The notes beneath the pieces were generated by a model, which saw only the letters and a list, made by a program, of their open reading frames with translations, ran no database searches and was not told the DNA's origin. From NCBI RefSeq assembly GCF_036014175.1, contig NZ_CP107917.1, positions 1,612,001 through 1,676,000 of the forward strand: DNA of 64,000 bases. Reading direction: 5' to 3'. The position numbers were made by a program, and so were the translations under genes. Of this stretch, positions 32,346 through 45,258 are shown one piece after another. The first letter of the stretch is position 1. Each line of letters starts with the position of its first letter. Origin of the DNA: Streptomyces sp. NBC_00443. Its GTDB lineage: Bacteria > Actinomycetota > Actinomycetes > Streptomycetales > Streptomycetaceae.

Positions 32346-33357
32346 GCCGCCGTCCTCCGCCCCCGGTAGAGCACGGCGATGAAGGCCGGTACGCCGATGA
32401 GGGACGTGACGACGCCCACGGGGACCTCCTGAGGGTCGAGGACGGTGCGGGCGGCGGTGTCCACCCACACCAGGAAGACGGCGCCGGTCAGTGCCGTGAC
32501 CGGCAGCAGACGGGCGTGGCCGGAGCCGGTGAGGGCCCGGGTGGCGTGCGGCAGGACCAGGCCGACGAAGCCGATCGCGCCGGCGCAGCTGACCAGGGCG
32601 GCGGTGAGCAGCGCGGTCGCGCAGAGCAGGACCAGCCGGGTACGGGCGACGCGGACGCCGAGCCCGGCGGCGGCGTCGTCCCCGAAGGCGAAGGCGTCCA
32701 GGGTGCGGGCGTACCCGAGGCAGACGGCGAGGACGACGGCCAGTACGGCGGTGCACAGCAGCACCTGTCCCCAGTCGGCGCCGGTGAGCGAGCCCAGCAG
32801 CCAGAACAGCACGGCCCGGGTGGTGTCGGCGTCGGCGGAGGTCAGCACGATGAACGAGGTCAGCGCGGAGAACAGCTGCATGGCCGCGACCCCGGACAGC
32901 ACGACCCGGTCCGTGCTGCCGCCGAGGACGTGGCTGAGCAGCAGCACCATGGCGAAGGAGAGCAGCGCGCCGAGGAAGGCGCCCGCCGACAGCGACACCA
33001 CTCCCCGCCGACCCCCAGCACGACCACGGCGACCGCTCCCGTGGACGCACCGGAGGACACCCCGAGGACGAACGGATCGGCCAGCGGATTGCGCAGCAGC
33101 GACTGCATGACCGCCCCGCACACGGCGAGCCCGGCGCCGCACACCGCGGCGAGCAGCGTGCGCGGCATGCGCAGGTTCCACACGATGCCGTCGCGCAGCG
33201 GCGCCAACGTGCCCTCGCCAAGGCCGAGATGGGCGGCCACGGACGACCACACGTCGGCCGTGGAGATGTCGGCCGGCCCGATCGTCACGGCGACGGCGAC
33301 CGACACGAGCAGCGCCGCCAGGCCGCCGAGGGCCAGCAGCGGCGTACGGACGCTCAC
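32342..33357 (-). pseudogene. btuC: FecCD/BtuC-type permease with an apparent frameshift
   Basis: Polytopic permease split between two frames. Codons from GTG 33357 read SVRTPLLALGGLAALLVSV to GAVAVVVLGVGG, covering signature sequence MQSLLRNPLADPFVLGVSSG. The remainder resumes one frame over at VVSLSAGAFLGALLSFAM and continues to RGRRTAA. The switch is at a C run (33003-33006 on the plus strand): one extra base would give ...GVGGGVVSLS... and an intact protein of about 338 residues. So either a real one-base deletion or a sequencing error. Starts overlap the binding-protein stop (GTGA), and the ATPase start overlaps its end. Confidence 0.85.
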
Positions 33358-34415
33358 TTGGCGCGTCCTGCGGACCCGGCGAGCCCGAAGTCGCGCAGGC
33401 CCGCGGCGACCTTCTCGATGCCTTCGACCGTGCGGATGGACGGATTCATCGCCTGCCCGCTGAGCAGGACGTACCGCTTCTTCTTCACCGCGGTCAGATT
33501 GCGGGTGGCGGGGTTGGTCTCCAGGAAGCGGACCTTGGCCTCGGCGGTCTCCGCGGTCTGCTGCTTGCGCGTGAGGTCGCCGATCACGATGACGTCGGGG
33601 TCGCGGTCGGCGACGGTCTCCCAGCCGATCTGGGGCCACTCGTCGTGGGTGTCGGCGAAGGCGTTCCGTGCGCCGACGGCGCGGGTGATGGCACCCGGCG
33701 CGCCGCAGCAGCCGGCGAGGTAGGGCGACTGGGAGTTGGCGAACCAGTACATGAGGGTGACATCGGAGGCGTCCAGCCCCGCGGTGGACTTACGCTGCCG
33801 CTCCTTCAGCTCGGCGACGAGCTTGTCGCCGCGCTCGGCGACGCCGAACGCGCGGGCCAGGTCGCGTATCTCGCCGTACACGGTGTCGAGGGTGAGCGGG
33901 GTGGAACGCGAGCCGTCGCCGCCGCTGCCGTTGTCCTTGCCCGCCGAGCAGTCGGAGGGCGAGACGTAGGTGGGCACGCCCAGCTTCTCGAACTGCTCGC
34001 GGGTGGCGACGCCGCCCTTGCCGAGGGTGGAGACGAAGGAGGAGGTCACGAAGTCGGGTTCGGTGTCCAGGACCTTCTCGAAGGAGGGCGCGTTGTCCGC
34101 GAGCCGCGGCACGGAGGCGTTCGCCTTCTCCAGGCCCTTCATCACCGGGTCGGTCCAGGTCGCCGTGCCGGCCACACGGTCGGCGAGGCCGAGGGAGAGC
34201 AGGATCTCGGTGGTGCCCTGGTTGAGGGACACGGCCCGCTTCGGGGGCGACTTCAGGGTGACTTCGTGGCCGCAGTTGTCGAGGGTGACGGGATAGCCCG
34301 CGGCGGCGGACTTCCCGGTGTCCTCGGTACTGCCGCTTCCCGAGCCGCCGCACGCGGTGAGCAGGAGGGCGGGTACGAGCAGCAGGGCAGCTGGACGGAG
34401 GGCGGAACGGTACAC
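33354..34415 (-). CDS. btuF: Corrinoid (B12) ABC transporter substrate-binding lipoprotein
   Basis: 353 residues. Signal sequence with lipobox LLLTAC (Cys near 21), Gly/Ser linker, then a class III periplasmic-binding fold: GHEVTLKSPPKRAVSLNQGTTEILL, EPDFVTSSFV and DPDVIVIGDLTRKQQ. GTG 34415 has GAGG upstream; longer frames run into the riboswitch. Alone it would be called an iron-complex binding protein, but the cobalamin riboswitch in its leader points to B12 or another corrinoid. First gene of a four-gene overlapping operon. Confidence 0.87.
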   Translation of the reverse strand: MYRSALRPAALLLVPALLLTACGGSGSGSTEDTGKSAAAGYPVTLDNCGHEVTLKSPPKRAVSLNQGTTEILLSLGLADRVAGTATWTDPVMKGLEKANASVPRLADNAPSFEKVLDTEPDFVTSSFVSTLGKGGVATREQFEKLGVPTYVSPSDCSAGKDNGSGGDGSRSTPLTLDTVYGEIRDLARAFGVAERGDKLVAELKERQRKSTAGLDASDVTLMYWFANSQSPYLAGCCGAPGAITRAVGARNAFADTHDEWPQIGWETVADRDPDVIVIGDLTRKQQTAETAEAKVRFLETNPATRNLTAVKKKRYVLLSGQAMNPSIRTVEGIEKVAAGLRDFGLAGSAGRAK

Positions 34416-34466
34416 AGGCGTGCCTCGGTTGTCGGGGCTCGTACGCGGAGCCTGGCCTACGGACGT

Positions 34467-34488
34467 CCTCCGCGCGCGGGCGCGGAGG
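34467..34488 (-). terminator. Expression-platform hairpin below the cobalamin riboswitch
   Basis: CCTCCGCGC (34467-34475) and GCGCGGAGG (34480-34488) form a 9-base-pair stem with a 4-base loop directly after the riboswitch core and about 50 bases before the btuF start. It could act as a terminator or block translation when B12 is bound. Confidence 0.55.
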
Positions 34489-34650
34489 TGCCAGCAGGTC
34501 TTCGGACTCGGGTTCGTCCCGACGGGGCGCCTTCCCGGTCTCCCAGTGGCGTGCGTCTGTGCCCCGCCGGTCCCCCTCACCGCTGCGCGTCAGCTCCGGA
34601 TTCGCACCGGATTCCCTGGCCTCGGGTGTGGCTCGACTGGCCTTAAGAGG
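34489..34650 (-). ncRNA. Cobalamin riboswitch
   Basis: Read on the minus strand the region contains the hallmark order of AdoCbl riboswitches: GGGAATCCGGTGCGAATCCGG, then GCAGCGGTGA, GCCACTGGGA, GGGAAGGCGCCC and the closing GAAGACCTGCTGGC, matching B12-box positions. It precedes btuF in the correct orientation and should repress the uptake operon when adenosylcobalamin is plentiful. Boundaries are estimated to within about 10 bases. Confidence 0.92.
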
Positions 34651-34786
34651 CTATCAAGCCCAGCTTGCGGCCGGGTCGTTCGAGCGGGCACCCCGAGGGC
34701 CCGACAGGGCGCGGAGACCCAGGTCACAATCTGGAAGAGGGCAAGGTCACAGCCGTGCCCCCTGCTGCTCCTTTGATGATCTGACC

Positions 34787-34792
34787 TAGCAT
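34787..34792 (+). promoter_or_regulatory. Candidate -10 box for leaderless mutA transcript
   Basis: TAGCAT lies 6 bases before the mutA ATG at 34799, with no Shine-Dalgarno sequence between them, the same geometry as several other genes in this window. No good -35 seen. Confidence 0.4.
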
Positions 34793-34798
34793 CCGAGC

Positions 34799-36600
34799 AT
34801 GACGGTCCTGCCTGACGACGGGCTCTCGCTGGCCGCCGAGTTCCCTGACGCAACCCATGAGCAATGGCAACGCCTGGTGGAAGGCGTGCTGCGCAAGTCG
34901 GGCAAGGACGTCTCGGGCCCGGCTGCGGAAGACGCCCTGTCCACTGCGCTGGAGGACGGGCTGCGCACCCGCCCCCTCTACACCTCGCGCGAAGCCGCGC
35001 CCGATCCCGGCCTGCCCGGATTCGCCCCGTTCGTCCGCGGCGGTCGCGCCGAGGGCAGCACGGTCGGCGGCTGGGATCTGCGGCAGCGGCACACGGCGCT
35101 CACTGACGGCCTGGTGCTCGCGGACCTGGAGAACGGCGTCACCTCGCTCTGGCTGGTCCTCGGCGAGGGCGGCATCCCGGTGTCCTCGCTCGGCCGCGCA
35201 CTGGAGGGCGTCTACCTCGACCTGGCCCCTGTCGTCCTCGACGCCGGCGCCGACGTGGAGTCCGCCGCGCGGGAGCTGCTGCGGCAGTACGAGGAGCGGG
35301 GCGTCGCCAAGGAGGCGGCGCGCGGCAACCTCGGCGCCGACCCGCTCGGCCACGAGGCCCGTACGGGCACGTCCGCACAGTTCGCGCCGGTCGCCTCGCT
35401 GGCGCGGCTGTGCGCCGGGGAGTACCCGGGGCTGCGGGCACTGACCGTGGACGCGCTGCCGTACCACGAGGCCGGCGGCTCGGCCGCCCAGGAGCTGGGC
35501 TCCTCGCTGGCGACCGGCGTCGCGTATCTGCGTGAGCTCACCGAGGCGGGCCTGACGGCCGAACAGGCCTGCGGCCAGTTGGAGTTCCGCTACTCGGCCA
35601 CCGCCGACCAGTTCCTGACGATCGCCAAGCTGCGGGCCGCGCGCCGGCTGTGGGCACGGGTGACCGAGGTCTGCGGGGCACCCAGTGCTCAGGTGCAGCA
35701 TGCCGTCACCTCGCCGGTGATGATGACGCGCCGGGACCCCTGGGTGAACATGCTGCGCACGACGGTCGCCACACTGGCCGCCGGGGTCGGCGGTGCCGAC
35801 GCGGTGACCGTGCTGCCCTTCGACCACGCGCTCGGCCTGCCGGACGCGTTCGCGCGGCGCATCGCCCGCAACACCTCGACCATCCTCATCGAGGAGTCGC
35901 ACCTCGCCCGGGTGATCGACCCGGCGGGCGGCTCCTGGTACGTGGAGGCCCTCACCGACGAACTGGCCCGGGCCGGCTGGGAGTTCTTCCAGCGGATCGA
36001 GCAGGCCGGCGGCCAGGCGGCCGCGTTGCGCTCCGGGCAGCTGGGCCAGGACCTGGCCGAGACGTGGGAGGCCCGTACCGGCAAGCTCGCCAAGCGACGC
36101 GAACCGATCACCGGCGTCAGCGAGTTCCCGAACCTGACCGAACCGGCCGTGGAGCGTGCGCCCGCGCCCGAGCCCAGGTCCGGGGGCCTCCCCCGGGTCC
36201 GCCGCGACGAGGCGTACGAGGCCCTGCGCGCCCGCTCCGACGCCCACCTGGCCGCGACCGGCTCCCGGCCCCGGATCTTCCTGGCCGCGCTCGGCCCGGC
36301 CGCCGCCCACACCGCACGCCTCACCTTCGCCTCGAACCTCTTCCAGGCGGGCGGCGTCGAGCCGGTCACCGGGGGCACCTTCGAGGAGAGCGGTGCCACG
36401 GAGGTGTGCCTGTGCTCGAGTGACGCCCTCTACGAGGAGCAGGCCGAGACGGTGGCCGCCGAGTTCAGGTCGGCGGGCGCCACGCATGTGTTCCTCGCGG
36501 GCCGCCCCGGGCAGTACACCGACGTCGACAGTTACGTCTTCGCGGGCTGTGACGCCGTCGCCGTGCTGTCCGCCACCCTCGACCGCATGGGAGTGTCCTG

Positions 36601-36601
<1 letters not shown>
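34799..36601 (+). CDS. mutA: Methylmalonyl-CoA mutase small subunit
   Basis: 600 residues. The non-catalytic alpha-type partner of MutB: a mutase-like TIM barrel ([50 protein letters not shown]) plus a degenerate flavodoxin-like C-terminal domain without the DxHxxG cobalamin motif ([19 protein letters not shown] in its place). With MutB it converts (R)-methylmalonyl-CoA to succinyl-CoA. Its TGA overlaps the mutB ATG by one base. The gene is divergent from the cobalamin-riboswitch uptake operon. Confidence 0.95.
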
Positions 36602-38771
<2,170 letters not shown>

Positions 38772-38775
<4 letters not shown>

Positions 38776-39827
38776 TCGATCTTGACACGTATGTGAAGGG
38801 TGTGCTCGACGGGAAGCGGGCGATCGTCGCGCGCGCCATCACGCTCGTCGAGTCCACCCGGCCGCAACACCGTGTGCTGGCCCAGCAGTTGCTGACCGAG
38901 CTGCTGCCGCACAGCGGGCGGGCTCGGCGGATCGGTGTCAGCGGGGTGCCGGGGGTCGGGAAGTCGACGTTCATCGACGCGTTCGGCACGATGCTCACCG
39001 ATCTCGGCCACCGGGTCGCGGTGCTGGCCGTCGACCCGTCGTCCAGTCGTACGGGCGGTTCGATCCTGGGCGACAAGACGCGGATGGAGCGTCTGTCGGT
39101 CGACCCGGCCGCCTTTATCCGCCCCTCCCCCACCGCGGGCACGCTGGGCGGGGTCGCCAAGGCCACCCGCGAGTCGATCGTGGTCATGGAGGCCGCGGGC
39201 TATGACGTGGTGCTGGTGGAGACGGTCGGTGTCGGTCAGTCCGAGACGGCGGTCGCGAACATGGTCGACTCCTTCCTGCTGCTCACCCTGGCCCGCACGG
39301 GCGACCAGTTGCAGGGCATCAAGAAGGGTGTGCTGGAACTGGCCGACGTGCTCGCCGTCAACAAGGCGGACGGCCCGCACGAGCGTGACGCCCGGGCCGC
39401 CGCGCGCGAACTGTCGGGCGCGCTCAGGCTGATGCACGGCAAGGACGCCGCCTGGACGCCACCCGTCCTGCACTGCAGCGGACGCGAGGCGATCGGCCTG
39501 GACGGCGTGTGGGACCGCCTCGAACAGCACCGGACCCTGCTCGACTCCACCGGCCGCCTCGCCGCCAAGCGCCGTGACCAGCAGGTCGACTGGACGTGGA
39601 CCATGGTCCGCGACGAACTCCTCGGCCGCCTGCACACCGACCCGGCGGTACGGGCACTCGCGCCGACGCTGGAGCAGCAGGTCAGAAACGGCGAGTTGAC
39701 GGCGACGCTGGCCGCCGAGGGGATCCTCGCGGCATTCGAGGCCACGTCCTCGGGCCGCCCGTCGGGCCCGGGGGCTCAGCAAGCCGACGCGTCCGAACCC
39801 CGCGGCGCCACCAGCCCCGACTCATAG
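38772..39827 (+). CDS. meaB: Methylmalonyl-CoA mutase-associated GTPase MeaB
   Basis: 351 residues, G3E-family GTPase chaperone that loads intact adenosylcobalamin and protects the mutase. Walker A is GVPGVGKST (about residues 58-66). The switch region [15 protein letters not shown] and base-recognition NKAD are also present. The GTG start is inside the mutB stop. It may serve both MutAB and the ethylmalonyl-CoA mutase. Its last 52 bases overlap the end of the convergent response-regulator gene, so the C-terminal Ser/Pro/Gly-rich tail is encoded opposite that gene. Confidence 0.95.
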
Positions 39828-40465
39828 GCGAACACGACGAGTTGGGCCCGGTCGCGCGCCCCGAGCTTGGTCATCGCCCTGCTGATGTGGGTCTTCGCCG
39901 TGAACGGGCTGATCACCATGTGCGCGGCGATCTCCTCGTTGGTGAGACCGCGCGCCGCCAGCGCAGTCACCTCACGCTCGCGGCGGGTCAGGCACTCCAG
40001 GCCGGGGGCCGTTGCCCGGTCGGGAGGACGCGAGACGAACTCACCGATCAGGGTGCGGGTCACCGACGGCGACAGCAACGCCTCCCCGCCCGCGACCACC
40101 TCGATCGCCTGGAGCAGGTCGGCGGGCTCGGTGTCCTTCAGCAGGAACCCGCTCGCACCGGCCCGCAGCGCCTCGAAGACGTACTCGTCGTGGCCGTAGT
40201 TGGTGAGGATCACCACGCGGACGCTCGACAGGGCCGGGTCGGCGGCGATGTGGCGGGTCGCCTCGATGCCCGTCATCACCGGCATCTGTACGTCGATCAG
40301 CGCGATGTCGGGCACCTGCGCGCGGATCAGCGCCAGACCCCGCTCACCGTCCGCCGCCTCGCCGACCACCTCGATGCCGTCCTCGGCGTCCAGCAGGGCC
40401 CGGAAACCGGCCCGCATCAGCGCCTGGTCGTCGACGAGTACGACCCTGATCACACCGTCTGTCAT
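39776..40465 (-). CDS. NarL/LuxR-type response regulator
   Basis: 229 residues. Receiver domain with VVLVDDQALMRAGFRALL and phosphoacceptor Asp about 58 in ALIDVQMPVMTG, followed by a LuxR helix-turn-helix near residues 160-215 (CLTRREREVTALAARGLTNE). It partners with the histidine kinase encoded immediately upstream (ATGA overlap). No gene next to it identifies the regulon; the AhpD-type gene lies beyond the kinase and is divergently transcribed. Its 3' end overlaps meaB tail-to-tail by 52 bases. Confidence 0.94.
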   Translation of the reverse strand: MTDGVIRVVLVDDQALMRAGFRALLDAEDGIEVVGEAADGERGLALIRAQVPDIALIDVQMPVMTGIEATRHIAADPALSSVRVVILTNYGHDEYVFEALRAGASGFLLKDTEPADLLQAIEVVAGGEALLSPSVTRTLIGEFVSRPPDRATAPGLECLTRREREVTALAARGLTNEEIAAHMVISPFTAKTHISRAMTKLGARDRAQLVVFAYESGLVAPRGSDASAC

Positions 40466-41565
40466 CCCGTCTCCCCCACGGGCAGCCGTGCCCGCACCGT
40501 GAACCCGCCGCCCTCGCGCGGGGCTGCGTCCAGAGTGCCGCCGAGGGCCGTGACGCGTTCGCGCATGCCGGTCAGGCCGATGCCGGGGCTGGGCGGACGG
40601 GACGGGTCGGCGGCGCCGTCGTCCTCGACACATACCGTCAAGTCGCCGTCTGCGTAAGCAAGTTGCACACGCACCTTCGCCGGTCCCGCATGCCGGGCGG
40701 CGTTCGTCAGTGCCTCCTGGACGATGCGGTACATGGCCCGGTCGACCGTCGCCGGCAGTGGTCGTTCCGCTCCGGTCACCGTCAGGTCGACCGCGAGCCC
40801 CGCCGCCTGCGCACGCTCCACGAGCAGCGCCGGTGTGCCGGTCGACTCATCGGTGCGCAGTACCTCCAGCGTGGCGCGCAGCTCGCGCATGGCCTCGCCG
40901 CTCGCCTCCTGGATGGCGAGCAGCGCGGGCGGCACCTCCTCCCGGCGCTTACGGGCGAGGTGCACGGCGACGCCCGCCTGGAGCTTGACGATCGAGATGC
41001 TGTGCGTGAGGGAGTCGTGCAACTCCCTCGCGATCCGCAGGCGTTCCTCACCCGCCCTGCGCAACGCCGCCTCCTCCCGGGTGCGTTCTGCCTCCAGGGC
41101 GCGCTGCTCCGTCTGGCGCAGATACGCCTGCCAGTTGCGGTCGGCGAGGCCCGTCACCACCGCGCACAGGAACCAGCCGGCCAGCAGCAGCGCCTCCTGA
41201 GCGATGGAAGAGCTCGCCGAGCCCGCCGCCACATAGCCGCCGAGGAACAGCGCGGCGGTCGCCGCTGCCGTGCCCCGGTGTCCGGTCCGCGACGCCGTGT
41301 GCACCGCGCCCACGACGGGGATGGCCAGAGTCGCGGCGGGCCCGGCATGGAGCACTGCGGCGAGCAGAGCGCCGGTGGTGACGGCGAGGACCACGCGCGG
41401 GGCGGTGCGATGCGCGGCCAGGGCGAGCGAACCGACCGCGATCAGCGCGCAGTCGAGGAGCCCGGCGCGGTCGTCCGCCACGGCGGCGAGCAGCACGATC
41501 ACGCCGACCACGACCCCGACGGCCGCGTCGACGAGCCGCTCGCGTGTGACCCTGTGCCCGCTCAT
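40462..41565 (-). CDS. Two-component sensor histidine kinase (NarL-partner, HisKA_3)
   Basis: 367 residues. Four to five membrane segments in the first 140 residues with very short loops, so it probably senses a membrane or intracellular cue. A coiled region follows, then the dimerisation/phosphoacceptor motif ERLRIARELHDSLTHSIS, and an ATPase domain with IVQEALTNAARHAG (N box) and GIGLTGMRERVTALGG (G box). Translationally coupled to the response regulator. Typical of the many streptomycete kinase pairs of unknown signal. Confidence 0.93.
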   Translation of the reverse strand: MSGHRVTRERLVDAAVGVVVGVIVLLAAVADDRAGLLDCALIAVGSLALAAHRTAPRVVLAVTTGALLAAVLHAGPAATLAIPVVGAVHTASRTGHRGTAAATAALFLGGYVAAGSASSSIAQEALLLAGWFLCAVVTGLADRNWQAYLRQTEQRALEAERTREEAALRRAGEERLRIARELHDSLTHSISIVKLQAGVAVHLARKRREEVPPALLAIQEASGEAMRELRATLEVLRTDESTGTPALLVERAQAAGLAVDLTVTGAERPLPATVDRAMYRIVQEALTNAARHAGPAKVRVQLAYADGDLTVCVEDDGAADPSRPPSPGIGLTGMRERVTALGGTLDAAPREGGGFTVRARLPVGETG

Positions 41566-41732
41566 GCCCGCACACTAGACGGCGCCACCGACAACGACGT
41601 CCCCCCTGTGGACGGCTCTGCGACTACTCCCCACGCAGTAGTGCCCGGCACCCGCCCGCCCCGCCGTCGCAGCGCGGACTGCCACCGCCGGTACGACGAC
41701 CCGGCCCACCCCGGCGGCGCAGGCTACTGCCC

Positions 41733-42761
41733 ATGCCCACACCCTTCCGTTACACCGAGCCCCTCCCGCCCAAGTCGGCCACCGGCACCGTCGCCGAGGT
41801 GTACACGCAGATCGCCCTCGACTTCGGCATCACCGAACCCGTCACCTTCGTGGTCCTGTCCTCCGCGCCCGAACTCCTCGCCCCCACCTGGGCGTTGCTG
41901 CGCGAGTCGCTGATCGCGGGGGCCGGCAGCCGGACCGGCAAGGAACTGGCGGCCCTCGGCGTGTCGCTCGCCAACAAGTGCCCGTTCTGCGTGGACGCGC
42001 ACACCGTGCTCCTGCACGCCACCGGGGACCACGCGCTCGCCGAGCGGCTGGCCCGCGGGGAGCAACCGGAGAACGAGGAGCACGCACGCGTGCTGGCCTG
42101 GGGGCGGCACACGCGCGTGCCCGGCGCCGACCTCACGCCGTACCCCTTCCCGCGCGAGCACGCGCCGGCCTACCTCGGCACCGCGCTCACCTTCCACTTC
42201 ATCAACCGCATCGCGTCGGCCCTGCTGACCGAGAACCTGCTCCCGGCCGGAGCCCAGCGGTTCCGGGCGGTACGCAGCCTTGCGGGCCGCACGCTCGCCC
42301 GGACCGTACGCCGCCCCGCCCGGCCCGGCGTGTCCCTGCCCCTGCTCGACCCGATCGATCCCGGCGAGGCCCCCGCTTGGGCGGCCGGCACGCCCGTCGG
42401 CCTCGCGTACGCGGCGCTGCTCAGGGCGGCCATGTCGGGCGCCGGTCTCCTCGACGCCGACGACCACGACCTCGTGGAGGCGACCCTGCAGGACTGGGAC
42501 GGCTCCCATCCGCCGCTCACCCTGAACGGGTTCCCGGACCGCCGGGAGCGTCCGGGGGCGCGGCTGGCGCTGCTTGCCGCTCTCGCGCCGTACCGCATCA
42601 CGGACGAGGACGTGAAGGCGTGGCGCCGCCCGGAGCACACCGACCACTGCCTGGTGCACCTCGTCGCGTACGGCGCCTTCACCGCCGTGGACCGCATCGA
42701 AAGCTCGCTTTCCACTCAAATCGGCCGGGAAGCCAAGCAAGTGGCCCAGGGCACCACGTAA
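41733..42761 (+). CDS. AhpD-like carboxymuconolactone decarboxylase family protein
   Basis: 342 residues. One AhpD-type helical domain with the redox motif NKCPFCVDAH (Cys83, Cys86, His90), the arrangement used for peroxide reduction. The C-terminal half resembles a second, degenerate copy without the Cys pair. Predicted cytosolic peroxidase or disulfide reductase. Divergent from the two-component kinase gene (167-base gap with no clear feature). Confidence 0.82.
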   Translation: MPTPFRYTEPLPPKSATGTVAEVYTQIALDFGITEPVTFVVLSSAPELLAPTWALLRESLIAGAGSRTGKELAALGVSLANKCPFCVDAHTVLLHATGDHALAERLARGEQPENEEHARVLAWGRHTRVPGADLTPYPFPREHAPAYLGTALTFHFINRIASALLTENLLPAGAQRFRAVRSLAGRTLARTVRRPARPGVSLPLLDPIDPGEAPAWAAGTPVGLAYAALLRAAMSGAGLLDADDHDLVEATLQDWDGSHPPLTLNGFPDRRERPGARLALLAALAPYRITDEDVKAWRRPEHTDHCLVHLVAYGAFTAVDRIESSLSTQIGREAKQVAQGTT

Positions 42762-42892
42762 TTACGGCCGACCGGCGACCCGCCGGTAACCGCGTCAGCA
42801 CGGAGCGAGTTGGCACTTCCGCCCCACAGGGAGTCATGTGACACTGGCGTCCCGTCCGCAGTGCGGACTCATTCCGCACCGTCCCCCACGAA

Positions 42893-43564
42893 ATGTGCGC
42901 CGTGCGTTCTCTTCCCTTGCCGCTCGCCCTCACCGCGCGCCTGTCGCCCGTCGTCGTGCTCGCCGCGGCAGGCTGGGCGCTGTCGTCCGGACCCGCGACA
43001 CCGGCCGCCGAAGACACGGCGGCGCAGAAGAGCGGCGACGAGTCGCCCTCGGCCCCCGCGACGGCCGCTGTGTCGAAGACGTACGCCGCGGCGCCCGCAC
43101 CCTGCGGCAGCCTGAGCTCGAAGACGGTCAAGGAGCTCGTTCCGGACGCCAAGCCGGCCGGCAAGGAGATTCCGTCGACCGACGCGAAGGTGCGCCGCAC
43201 CTGCTCGTGGAACGCGCTCCAGGGCTTCGACTACCGGTGGCTGGACGTGTCCTACGAGGTCACGGAGTCCGACGAGGCGGCGGAGAAGTCCTACAAGGAG
43301 CGCGTCGCGGACAAGAGCGGCGGCGGCGAGGTTCCCGGTGTCGGCGACGCGGGGTACTCCGTCGTGAACCTCACCACCGAGGACAAGCAGCAGACCCGCG
43401 AGGGCGTGGTGCTGGTCCGCGCGGCCAACGCGCTCGTCTCCATCACTTACAGCGGCAGCGACTTCGAGTCGAACGAGGCGCCGGCCACGGCCGAGATCAA
43501 CAAGGGCGCGATCAAGGCGGCCAAGGAGGCGGCGGCCGCCTTGGAGGACGGTCAGAAGGGCTGA
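42893..43564 (+). CDS. Secreted protein, DUF3558-like
   Basis: 223 residues. N-terminal hydrophobic export signal (LPLALTARLSPVVVLAAAGW), Ala/Ser/Pro-rich linker, then a domain with two conserved-looking Cys (PCGSLSSKTVKELVP; RRTCSWNALQG) characteristic of the actinobacterial DUF3558 group. No lipobox Cys is evident, so it is probably secreted rather than lipid-anchored. No ribosome binding site precedes the ATG; GTG 42902 is an alternative. A perfect hairpin covers its stop codon. Confidence 0.65.
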   Translation: MCAVRSLPLPLALTARLSPVVVLAAAGWALSSGPATPAAEDTAAQKSGDESPSAPATAAVSKTYAAAPAPCGSLSSKTVKELVPDAKPAGKEIPSTDAKVRRTCSWNALQGFDYRWLDVSYEVTESDEAAEKSYKERVADKSGGGEVPGVGDAGYSVVNLTTEDKQQTREGVVLVRAANALVSITYSGSDFESNEAPATAEINKGAIKAAKEAAAALEDGQKG

Positions 43565-43573
43565 CCGTCCTCC
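43543..43573. terminator. Bidirectional hairpin between convergent genes
   Basis: GGAGGACGGTCAG (43543-43555) and CTGACCGTCCTCC (43561-43573) form a perfect 13-base-pair stem with a 5-base loop. It spans the stop codon of the secreted-protein gene and ends 6 bases before the stop of the NCS1 transporter gene, so it can terminate both transcripts. No T-run. Confidence 0.75.
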
Positions 43574-43578
43574 CCAGG

Positions 43579-45126
<1,548 letters not shown>

Positions 45127-45258
45127 GGGCAGGCCAATCGATCAGAACGGGACGGGAAAGGCCGTGCGGGCGGGCCTTGGGCCCCTCCCCGGGGACGGCG
45201 GCGGGGAGGCCTGGACCGCGGGGAGGGTGACAAGGGGTGGGGGTCGGGTGGAGCGGTG

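Noticed and set aside
31563..33221. An apparent permease-ATPase fusion in a single frame
   Set aside because: The upstream part of that frame is out of frame with the real permease; the ATPase begins at 32345 with its own start and overlap.
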